DNA of 64,000 bases from positions 571,501-635,500 of the forward strand of contig NZ_CP043028.1 of the NCBI RefSeq assembly GCF_008935055.1, read 5' to 3'. A program made the translations under genes and the position numbers. Every line of letters begins with the position of its first letter. The stretch's first letter is position 1. Shown piece after piece: positions 1 to 7,340 of the stretch. Source of the DNA: Pseudobutyrivibrio xylanivorans. GTDB lineage: Bacteria; Bacillota; Clostridia; Lachnospirales; Lachnospiraceae. A model generated the notes under the pieces. It saw nothing but the letters and a program-made list of their open reading frames with translations, was not told the origin of the DNA and did no database searches.

Positions 1-682
1 CAATAAAGTACTCTAAGCGAAGTTCAAGAGCTTTTAACAAAGATTCTGTATCATCTATTCTAAATTCAACCACAAGGCTGAGATTATTGATATAATCTAC
101 AAATCCATCCTTCTCAATTCCAATTGCCTTTTCTGGTCTAAAGGATGGGCACACCTTTATTTCAAAGCCGTCTTCCCTGATTTTTCTGTGCCACTCAAGG
201 TCGTCGGCTGGGTCGTCAGTGGTGCATAGGACAGATACATTCTGCATTCTAAGGAGGTTTCTCACTGAGAACTCTTTTGTTTTAAGCTTGGCATTACATT
301 CATTCCAAATCTCTTCAGCCGTTTCAGGTGAAAGAGGCTTTGTGATTCCAAAGTAACGCTGAAGCTCAAGGTGAGTCCAGTGATATAAAGGATTGCCTAT
401 AAGGTTTTGCACAGTATCTGCCCATGCAAGAAATTTATCAAAAGGAGCCCCGTCTCCAGTGATTAGCTTTTCTGAGATTCCATTTGCTCGCATGGCGCGC
501 CATTTATAATGGTCACCACCGAGCCAAACCTCAGCCATATTGTCAAAACATCTATCCTCATATATCTCACGAGGATTCAAATGATTATGAAAATCTATAA
601 TTGGTTCGTCCTTAACTGCTGCAAAGAGTTCCTTTGCAATATCGTTCGAAAGGAGGAAATCTTCATCCATAAATTTTGCCAT
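1..682 (-). CDS. uxaC: glucuronate isomerase, N-terminal part (runs off left edge)
   Basis: Converts D-glucuronate to D-fructuronate (or galacturonate to tagaturonate) in the cytoplasm, the first step of hexuronate catabolism. Only the first about 227 residues are in the window. The protein begins MAKFMDEDFLLSNDIAKELF, and the metal-binding motif DFHNHL follows within the first 35 residues, as in the amidohydrolase-like UxaC family; the WLGGDHYKWRAMR stretch is also typical. The ATG at 682 lies 2 nt after the uxuB stop and is preceded by a GAGG box inside the uxuB end, so the two are translationally coupled. It is the last visible gene of the kdgA-uxuA-uxuB-uxaC operon. Identification is firm; glucuronate versus galacturonate preference cannot be told, though uxuA/uxuB point to glucuronate. 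Confidence 0.93.
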   Translation of the reverse strand, partial: MAKFMDEDFLLSNDIAKELFAAVKDEPIIDFHNHLNPREIYEDRCFDNMAEVWLGGDHYKWRAMRANGISEKLITGDGAPFDKFLAWADTVQNLIGNPLYHWTHLELQRYFGITKPLSPETAEEIWNECNAKLKTKEFSVRNLLRMQNVSVLCTTDDPADDLEWHRKIREDGFEIKVCPSFRPEKAIGIEKDGFVDYINNLSLVVEFRIDDTESLLKALELRLEYFI

Positions 683-684
683 AA

Positions 685-2181
685 TTAAACTGCCTCTAAT
701 TCCTTTCTGATGTTGCCAACGCCCTTCATTTCAGAGTGAATTGCAAGAACCTTTTTAGCAAGCCCATCAGAATAAAGGTCAACGCCAAACACATCCTGAC
801 GCTTCAACACATCCTTTGCAGGAAGACCCTTAAGCTCCTCGAGAAGTGGATCAGGACTCTGCTCAAACTGCTTACCATTATCATCAATTCCCTCAAGGTA
901 TCTAAGGTAGCCAGCAAGTACAAGTGGAACAATCTTAAGACTCTCTGTGCTGAGAGATGAACTGCTTCTATATGCCTTGATTGTCTCACCGAAACGAATT
1001 GGAAGCTTCTGTGAAGTATCACAGGCAATTCTCTGTGGAGTGTCTGGCATAAATGGATTTGGAAGACGCTTTGTAAGCACTGCATCCAAAAATTCATCTG
1101 GTGAAAGCACCTTTGGATCAACAACAACCTTCATGCCTTCTTCCTTACCAAGCTTTGTAACAAGTCTCTTTAATGCCTCATCCTCCATCTCATCATGGAT
1201 TGTGTTGTAACCAAGTAGACATCCGAAGATCGCAAGTGCTGTGTGAAGTGGATTCAGACATGTACATACTTTCATCTTTTCAGTCTTATCAACTGTCTCT
1301 CTATCAGTAAAAATGACTCCACCCTTTTCAAGTGCAGGACGACCATTTGGGAATAGGTCTTCGATAACCAGGTACTCTGTCTCCTCCGCATTTACGAAGT
1401 TAGCAACATAAGTGTTCTTGCTTGTAACAATTGGTTCTGCCCCTTCAACACCATCAGCGATAAGCATTTTCTTAACTGTGTCATCTGGTCTTGGTGTGAT
1501 TTTATCAATCATTGTAAGTGGGAAAGCAACCACTGATGGATTTGTAATATAGTTTACAAAGTCGTTGTCACACTTTCCTTCGTTGTACCAATCCTTTGCA
1601 ATCTCAACAACTGCTTCCTTGAGCTTGTCTCCGTTGTGTGAGCAGTTGTCCATAGACACGATGGAAATTGGGAAAGCACCAGCCTTAAATCTCTCTAAAA
1701 TAAGTCCAACCACCTTGTCCATATAGGCACGGGTCTTGTAGCCCTTTTCTGTAATTGTGAATGATACCATCTGAAGTGATGGGTTTCGGAAAATCTCACG
1801 AAGTCTTTCGATTTCCCTCTCATCTTCCTCATCTAAAATGCAGGACTCCACAATAGAGCCGATAACCTTTTTCTCAACTGTTCCATCAGCCTTAAGTGTT
1901 GCAAGAATGCTAAGGTCATCACATGGTCTGTTGTACTTCTCGATGATTTCATAATCATAGCCCTCTGCAACAATAAGACCTGTATTCATAACGCCCTGAT
2001 TAATGAGCTCTTCAACTACATTTGCCTGAAAGGCTCTGAAAATATTTCCTGCGCCGAAGTGAATCCACACTGGATTCTGCTTCGTATTTACGATAATTTC
2101 TTCTCTGTTGTATTTTGGAAGGGAGTAACCTTTTGCTTCCCACGCCGCTCTATCTTTAATACCTTCATTAGTTAGTTTCAT
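685..2181 (-). CDS. uxuB: D-mannonate oxidoreductase (fructuronate reductase)
   Basis: NADH-dependent reduction of D-fructuronate to D-mannonate, the second step of glucuronate catabolism. The protein is about 498 residues and belongs to the long-chain mannitol dehydrogenase family: an N-terminal nucleotide-binding region with HFGAGNIFRAFQ, then SMDNCSHNGDKL and the CLNPLHTALAIFG catalytic region near residues 320-340. I chose the ATG at 2181 (MKLTNEGIKDRAAWEAKGYS) rather than the longer frame, because the extra residues would only read through the uxuA C-terminus. With this start it overlaps the uxuA stop by 14 nt, which suggests coupled translation. The mannitol dehydrogenase family includes other polyol enzymes, but the position between uxuA and uxaC fixes the role. 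Confidence 0.93.
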   Translation of the reverse strand: MKLTNEGIKDRAAWEAKGYSLPKYNREEIIVNTKQNPVWIHFGAGNIFRAFQANVVEELINQGVMNTGLIVAEGYDYEIIEKYNRPCDDLSILATLKADGTVEKKVIGSIVESCILDEEDEREIERLREIFRNPSLQMVSFTITEKGYKTRAYMDKVVGLILERFKAGAFPISIVSMDNCSHNGDKLKEAVVEIAKDWYNEGKCDNDFVNYITNPSVVAFPLTMIDKITPRPDDTVKKMLIADGVEGAEPIVTSKNTYVANFVNAEETEYLVIEDLFPNGRPALEKGGVIFTDRETVDKTEKMKVCTCLNPLHTALAIFGCLLGYNTIHDEMEDEALKRLVTKLGKEEGMKVVVDPKVLSPDEFLDAVLTKRLPNPFMPDTPQRIACDTSQKLPIRFGETIKAYRSSSSLSTESLKIVPLVLAGYLRYLEGIDDNGKQFEQSPDPLLEELKGLPAKDVLKRQDVFGVDLYSDGLAKKVLAIHSEMKGVGNIRKELEAV

Positions 2182-3238
2182 TCTTCTCAATTGCCTCCCA
2201 TAATCCATTGATATATGCCGCACCCAATGCTCTGTCATATAATCCATAGCCTGGCATTGCTTTCTCTCCCCAAATCATACGACCATGGTCTGGTCTGATT
2301 GGACCTGTGAAGCCGATGTCATAAAGAGCCTTCACAATCTCATACATGTCGAAGCTTCCATCACTTGAAAGATGTGCGGCCTCTTCGAAATCTGTTGGTG
2401 AATTAAACTTAAGGTTTCTTACATGTGCAAAATGAATTCGTCCCTTAAGACTTCTAATCATTGCTGGCAAATCATTATCGAGATTTGTACCGTAAGAGCC
2501 TGAACAGAAGGTTACACCATTGTGTGGGTTATCAACCATCTTCATCATGCGCTGAATATTTTCCTGATTGATGATGATTCTTGGAAGACCAAATACTGGC
2601 CATGCTGGATCGTCAGGATGAATAGCCATGTTGATATCATACTGGTCACAAACAGGCATAATTCTTTCAAGGAAATACTTGAGATTTTCAAATAAATCCT
2701 CATCAGTAACGTTCTTATATTCCTCGAATAATTCCTTTACATGAGCAAGTCTGTCTGGCTCCCAGCCTGGCATTACCGAACCATTTGTATCACCAGCGAT
2801 TGAGTTAAACATCTCTTCTGGAACAAGCGCATCAACAGCCTCCTGAGTATAGGCCAACACCGTAGAGCCATCTGGGCGCTTTCTCGCAAGTTCAGTACGT
2901 GTCCAGTCAAAAACTGGCATGAAGTTATAGCAAACAAGATGAATATCTTCCTCGCCAAGATTTTTCAAAGTCTCAATATAATTATCAATAAGCTGATCAC
3001 GGCTTGGCTTGCCTAGCTTAATATCCTCATGAACATTCACGCTCTCGATACCTGCTACCTTAAGGCCTGCGGCTTCAACCTCAGCCTTCATGGCCTTTAT
3101 TCTTTCGCGTGTCCATACTTCACCTGGCTTGGTGTCGTATAGCGTTGTGATTACGCCCTTAACTCCAGGGATTTGTCTAATCTGCTCTAGTGTTACGGTA
3201 TCGAAGTCTTTTCCATACCATCTCAGTGTCATTTGCAT
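2168..3238 (-). CDS. uxuA: mannonate dehydratase
   Basis: Dehydrates D-mannonate to 2-keto-3-deoxygluconate. The 356-residue protein starts MQMTLRWYGKDFDTVTLEQI, close to the UxuA family N-terminus with its conserved RWYG. It keeps the metal-site segments IHPDDPAWPVFGLPRII, TFCSGSYG and HFAHVRN, and ends with RPDHGRMIWGE and PGYGLYDRALGAAY, all family signatures. A GGAGG box sits 9 nt before the ATG. It follows kdgA after a 132-nt spacer holding a long hairpin and overlaps uxuB. Length and motifs are complete and nothing looks damaged. Confidence 0.96.
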   Translation of the reverse strand: MQMTLRWYGKDFDTVTLEQIRQIPGVKGVITTLYDTKPGEVWTRERIKAMKAEVEAAGLKVAGIESVNVHEDIKLGKPSRDQLIDNYIETLKNLGEEDIHLVCYNFMPVFDWTRTELARKRPDGSTVLAYTQEAVDALVPEEMFNSIAGDTNGSVMPGWEPDRLAHVKELFEEYKNVTDEDLFENLKYFLERIMPVCDQYDINMAIHPDDPAWPVFGLPRIIINQENIQRMMKMVDNPHNGVTFCSGSYGTNLDNDLPAMIRSLKGRIHFAHVRNLKFNSPTDFEEAAHLSSDGSFDMYEIVKALYDIGFTGPIRPDHGRMIWGEKAMPGYGLYDRALGAAYINGLWEAIEKNETN

Positions 3239-3273
3239 TAAATATATTCCTCCAAGTCCGGCTGTTACACTTA

Positions 3274-3333
3274 CAATCCTGAGTATTACTTTCGTCGACT
3301 ACATGTCTTCTTCAGTAACACTCAGAGATTGTC
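3274..3333 (-). repeat. inverted repeat in the kdgA-uxuA spacer
   Basis: ACAATC-CTGAGTATTACT pairs with AGTAACACTCAG-A-GATTGT to give an imperfect stem of about 18 bp between kdgA and uxuA. It has no T-run, so it is more likely an mRNA-stability or processing hairpin than a terminator. Confidence 0.5.
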
Positions 3334-3370
3334 TGCTACAGCCTCATCTAGTAATTTTATATCTAAATAA

Positions 3371-4012
3371 TTATCCCCTTATTTGATGTACTATGGATGC
3401 GGCCTCTTCAGCTAGTGCCCTGATGGAAGAGAAGTCTCCCGACGCAATAAGGTCGCCCTTAACCATCCATGTTCCACCACATGCAACGATTTTGTTGAAT
3501 GCCAGATAATTCTTTACGTTATCCTTGTTGATGCCACCTGTTGGCATGAACTTAAGCTTGCTATAAGGTGCCGCAACAGCCTTAATCATTGGAAGGCCAC
3601 CTGCTGGCTCAGCAGGGAAGAACTTTACAAAATCAAGTCCAAGCTCCATAGCCTGCTCCATTTCTCCTGGTGTCTGAACACCTGGTGTCACTGGATATCC
3701 TTTCTCCAAGCAATGCTTTACAACTGTTGGGTTAAAGCCTGGCGCAACAATGAATTTTGCACCTGCTGCAACTGCTCTATCTGCCTGCTCTGTTGTAAGG
3801 ACAGTACCTGCTCCCACAAGCATATTTGGAAAATCATTAGAAAGAATTCGGATTACCTCCTCTGCTGCATCTGTTCTGAAGGTAACCTCCGCTGCTGGAA
3901 GGCCACCATCCATCAGTGCCTGACCAAGCGCATGGGCATCCTTTGCATCCTCAAGTACCACCACAGGGATAATGCCTATTTTTTCAAATCTCTCTTTCAA
4001 ATCTTCATACAT
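3371..4012 (-). CDS. kdgA: 2-keto-3-deoxy-6-phosphogluconate / KHG aldolase
   Basis: Class I aldolase that splits KDPG to pyruvate and glyceraldehyde-3-phosphate, the last step of the hexuronate route. It has 213 residues, the normal size. The Schiff-base lysine is K130 in DFVKFFPAE; E42 and R46 lie in AEVTFRT; the phosphate-binding MPTGGIN follows near residue 156. It is the first gene of the minus-strand operon, with an AAGGAG box before the ATG at 4012. No 2-keto-3-deoxygluconate kinase is visible here, so that step must be encoded elsewhere. The upstream leader is unusually structured. Confidence 0.95.
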   Translation of the reverse strand: MYEDLKERFEKIGIIPVVVLEDAKDAHALGQALMDGGLPAAEVTFRTDAAEEVIRILSNDFPNMLVGAGTVLTTEQADRAVAAGAKFIVAPGFNPTVVKHCLEKGYPVTPGVQTPGEMEQAMELGLDFVKFFPAEPAGGLPMIKAVAAPYSKLKFMPTGGINKDNVKNYLAFNKIVACGGTWMVKGDLIASGDFSSIRALAEEAASIVHQIRG

Positions 4013-4039
4013 TACATTAATCTCCTTAATCCAAGTACG

Positions 4040-4188
4040 TGCTTAATGACCGAAACATACCTTACTGTTCACCACGCTTGCGCTCTTATTCGCTCGTTGC
4101 GTTACATAAGAAGCTGCTAAACGCACCTTCTAAGTAACGACGGCTCACCAAGGGATTCACAAGTAAGGTATGATTCAGTCACAAGCAC
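4040..4188 (-). promoter_or_regulatory. structured leader of the kdgA operon
   Basis: The region 4013-4308 between kdgA and the AraC gene has no gene. It holds a 149-bp palindromic block: an outer imperfect inverted repeat built on GTGCTT and CATACCTTAC (4040-4065 with 4163-4188), and an inner hairpin of the type GTTAC-AAGAAG/CTTCT-GTAAC near 4103-4135. It lies in the expected 5' untranslated region of kdgA. It could be a leader RNA or a small palindromic repeat element; the sequence does not decide. Confidence 0.45.
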
Positions 4189-4200
4189 TCATCTAAGAAT

Positions 4201-4237
4201 CGTTAGTTTACTGATTTAAGTAAATAGTAAACAAACG
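4201..4237. promoter_or_regulatory. operator-like dyad between kdgA and the AraC gene
   Basis: Two 12-bp half sites, CGTTAGTTTACT and AGTAAACAAACG, are inverted with one mismatch and a 13-bp spacer. They lie in the divergent promoter region, 72 bp before the AraC start. Binding by the AraC protein is inferred. Confidence 0.4.
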
Positions 4238-4308
4238 ACTAATCGATTCCCATTGTGTGAGTTGCGTTATACATTGCATTTTTTGTTGTTGTATGCTAAA
4301 ACGTAAAT

Positions 4309-5187
4309 ATGAAAAAGAATCTAAAAACGGAATTTACCACAAGACAATACATGCTCTCCCAGGACTTCGAGGTGTATTATTACAGCGACAGGGTATTGCC
4401 AAACGTTACTGCTCACACCCATGATTACTTCGAGTTTTTCTTCTTCATCGAGGGCAATATTATTATGTACATGGATGGGAAGCAGTTTGTGCCAACGCCA
4501 GGTACTCTTATTGTGATACCGCCAAATCTTCCACACTACGCCAGATTGATTGATGGTGATGTGCCATATCGCAGATTTGTATTTTGGATTACTGAAGAAT
4601 ATCTTGGAAATATTGCAGGTTCCTCCGAGGATTATCTGTACCTCACCAACAGGACAAAATCCACCGGCAATTTTTCCATTTACAAATTCAACGAGATTGC
4701 CTTCAACACCATTCAGGGAAAGGTGTTTACTTTGATCGATGAGATTCATTCCAAGAGATTTGGAAGAGATGCAAAGATTCTACTTTGCGTCAGTGATTTT
4801 ATTCTTACCATTAACCGCATGGTTTACGAAATGCAGAATCCAGATATCGTAAATACGGATTCAGATAATTTGTACCAAAGTATCATTCAGTACATCGAAA
4901 CACATATTGATGAGGATTTATCCCTTGATCTTTTGGCTGAGAAATTTCATGTTAGCAAATTCCATATTTCTCACATATTTACAGATACCAACGGATTGCC
5001 TCTACACAAATATATTACAAAAAAGCGCCTCGACATGTGTCGAGACGCCATTCTAAGCGGCCAAGATATTTCTCTTGTTTCAGAAACCTACGGCTTCTCA
5101 GATTACTCTGTGTTCTACCGCGCATTCGTGAAGGAGTACGGCAAAAGCCCTAAGAAATATCGTGATGAAATTATTAGAAACAATTAA
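4309..5187 (+). CDS. AraC-family transcriptional regulator
   Basis: A 292-residue one-component regulator. Residues 30-100 form a cupin-type sensor (HTHDYFEFFFFIEGN, then PGTLIVIPPNLPHYA), and residues 190-290 carry the double helix-turn-helix (LSLDLLAEKFHVSKFHISHIF and the PKKYRDEI ending typical of AraC). It is divergent from the hexuronate operon, so it probably senses a hexuronate intermediate or another sugar and controls that operon. Its 3' end overlaps the convergent GH35 gene by 14 bp. The ATG at 4309 has only a weak ribosome binding site. The ligand is unknown. Confidence 0.9.
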   Translation: MKKNLKTEFTTRQYMLSQDFEVYYYSDRVLPNVTAHTHDYFEFFFFIEGNIIMYMDGKQFVPTPGTLIVIPPNLPHYARLIDGDVPYRRFVFWITEEYLGNIAGSSEDYLYLTNRTKSTGNFSIYKFNEIAFNTIQGKVFTLIDEIHSKRFGRDAKILLCVSDFILTINRMVYEMQNPDIVNTDSDNLYQSIIQYIETHIDEDLSLDLLAEKFHVSKFHISHIFTDTNGLPLHKYITKKRLDMCRDAILSGQDISLVSETYGFSDYSVFYRAFVKEYGKSPKKYRDEIIRNN

Positions 5188-7330
5188 GCTCCTCTTCGAT
5201 TGTTTCCACTACATATATGTCTCTAAGCTCAAAGTGAAGTCCGTTTGCTTTTTCCAAACGCCCTGCCATTGTTGATGAAACATCAACTACCACGTCATCC
5301 TTTCTAGGAGTGATAAGCAGTGTTAGGACTTCACCTGCTTTGACACCTATTTCGTTAAGTCCGATTTCCCAGGTGGCTTCGTTTGAGAAATTGTCAGCAA
5401 GAAGCTCACCCTTTGAATTAAACAATGAACCTATATCTCCACTATAATCAATCTTAAGTAGAGTGTCCTTCGCGCTAACGTTCAACTTTGGCACAGTGAG
5501 TGTATATCGGGAAGGGCCACACTGAATAGCTTCAATATTTCTTCGGTTCAAATCTGTTTTTTCAACTCTAAAGCTGCTTCCATCGAAAATCACCGGTTCC
5601 TTCGAAAAAACAATCTTGGTTCCAGTCTCGCTATCAAACTCATAAAAGTCTAAGCTTTCCTCCGAAGACAATGTTACGAAGTGAACTTCTTTATCACCAG
5701 CCTGCTTTGAAAATCCACTTTCTTTTCCACATTTTGCTTCGATTATTTCCTCACCTGCAAAAGCATACACTGGTTTCATTCCTAGAACTTGGAAGAAGTA
5801 ATACGTAATTACGTTATTAGCTTCCACCCTTGAAAGCAGTTGTGCTGTAGCGTAGCTCAAAAGCAGACCATCGAAATCCATGTTAATAGGCAAAATTGCA
5901 TTTTCGCCTGAGGCTATGCCTAAATCATTGATTACGATTTCCTTATCTGCCACAGCAACCGCTATTCTCTCCTTGGATTTATCACTTAGGGTTGCATGAT
6001 CCTGATAATTGTTTATAAACAAAAATCCCTCACTGCCATCTGTTCTTGCTGCATATCTTAAAGTTTCACCTTCTGCTGGATAAAGATTTGTATTATCATC
6101 AGCAAGCATTGTCACCATTTCTGAAAGCTTACTTCCAAAGTGCCTTGCAAAAATATGCATTCTTCTGAGCCTGTGATAGCTTGGATGAATCTGTCCAAAC
6201 TCACCAAGAGGAGATTGGTACTCATAGGAAATCTTTGGACACTGATGCTCGTTCAGATAATTGCCATGCTCTCCTTTTGGATTACTTCCTCCGCGATACA
6301 TATAATAGCCTAAGAAGTTGCAACCGCTGCCGATTTTGATATTCGCCATTGCATCCACTGATTCATATGGTATCTGGAAACGATAATTATAGAAATTAAT
6401 CATTCCACCTCCCATTTCACAACAGGCATAAGGCATGTCCTCAGGCTTATAGGTTGGCTCAAAATTATAGGTAGCTGGTACCTCATTATTATGATTATCC
6501 CTATAAATAAACTCAGGCGTTGCAGGATGCTGATACTCTGGATTTCCATAGAACATCCATGGCCAAAAAGCATAACCGCCCCAAAGTGGTAGCATTTCCT
6601 TGGTTGGTGTAGCAGCACCACCCCATCCCGTGCAAGTATAGAAAGGTGTGATGATTCCTTCCTCTATTGCAATCTTTTTCAATTCAAGCATATAGTCTTC
6701 ACCATCTGCACCGCCGTTGGTCCACTCATTTGAAACTCCAGTTGTCATTTCCCAAGGTGCAGCTGAGTGCATGTACTCATTATCAAGCTGAGCTCCAATG
6801 ATTGGTCCTCCATCTTTATACAAAAGACCTGAAACCTGCTCACTGATTGCGTGATAAAGCAGACGCACATGATGGAGGAAGCCCTCATTTACACTTCTAA
6901 CCTCAAAAGGCTTTCCATAGAGCCAATCAGGCAGACCACCATTTCTCATCTCGCCATGATCAAAAGGCCCTATGCGGATTATTACATACATTCCATACTT
7001 CCTGCACAGCTCCACAAATTTTCTAAGATTACGCTGTCCATCGAATCTAAACTTCCCCTCTATTTCCTCGTGATGATTCCAGAAAATATAGGTAGAGATT
7101 ACATTAATTCCACCAGCCTTCATCTTTAAGATTGTATCTTCCCACTGATTTTCTGACACTCGTGAGAAATGACACTCGCCGCTGATTCCAAAGAATGGCT
7201 TACCGTCTACAGTCATATAGTAATTGGTGAAACCCAGCTCCTTTCCAGCTGGGTTCACGCCAAAAAACTTTTCTGAAAGCCTATGGATTTCCTGTTGTCT
7301 TGCTCTAGTAAAATTTAATTTGTGTTCCAT
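5174..7330 (-). CDS. GH35-type beta-galactosidase, cytoplasmic
   Basis: A 718-residue glycoside hydrolase without signal peptide. The N-terminal TIM barrel has FFGISGECHFSRV, INVISTYIFWNHHE, the acid/base E185 in GAQLDNEY, and the nucleophile candidate E305 in YACCEMGGG, in the order expected for GH35. C-terminal beta domains follow. It lies 10 nt after the GH53 galactanase gene, with an AAGAGG box before the ATG at 7330. The likely job is to cleave galactose from imported beta-1,4-galacto-oligosaccharides released by that enzyme. The family call is good; the exact linkage is inferred from context. Confidence 0.87.
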   Translation of the reverse strand: MEHKLNFTRARQQEIHRLSEKFFGVNPAGKELGFTNYYMTVDGKPFFGISGECHFSRVSENQWEDTILKMKAGGINVISTYIFWNHHEEIEGKFRFDGQRNLRKFVELCRKYGMYVIIRIGPFDHGEMRNGGLPDWLYGKPFEVRSVNEGFLHHVRLLYHAISEQVSGLLYKDGGPIIGAQLDNEYMHSAAPWEMTTGVSNEWTNGGADGEDYMLELKKIAIEEGIITPFYTCTGWGGAATPTKEMLPLWGGYAFWPWMFYGNPEYQHPATPEFIYRDNHNNEVPATYNFEPTYKPEDMPYACCEMGGGMINFYNYRFQIPYESVDAMANIKIGSGCNFLGYYMYRGGSNPKGEHGNYLNEHQCPKISYEYQSPLGEFGQIHPSYHRLRRMHIFARHFGSKLSEMVTMLADDNTNLYPAEGETLRYAARTDGSEGFLFINNYQDHATLSDKSKERIAVAVADKEIVINDLGIASGENAILPINMDFDGLLLSYATAQLLSRVEANNVITYYFFQVLGMKPVYAFAGEEIIEAKCGKESGFSKQAGDKEVHFVTLSSEESLDFYEFDSETGTKIVFSKEPVIFDGSSFRVEKTDLNRRNIEAIQCGPSRYTLTVPKLNVSAKDTLLKIDYSGDIGSLFNSKGELLADNFSNEATWEIGLNEIGVKAGEVLTLLITPRKDDVVVDVSSTMAGRLEKANGLHFELRDIYVVETIEEELNCF

Positions 7331-7340
7331 TATCTACCTC

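Noticed and set aside
2182..2247. The longer uxuB start.
   Set aside because: It only extends through the uxuA coding end and lacks a ribosome binding site; MKLTNEGI fits the family N-terminus.
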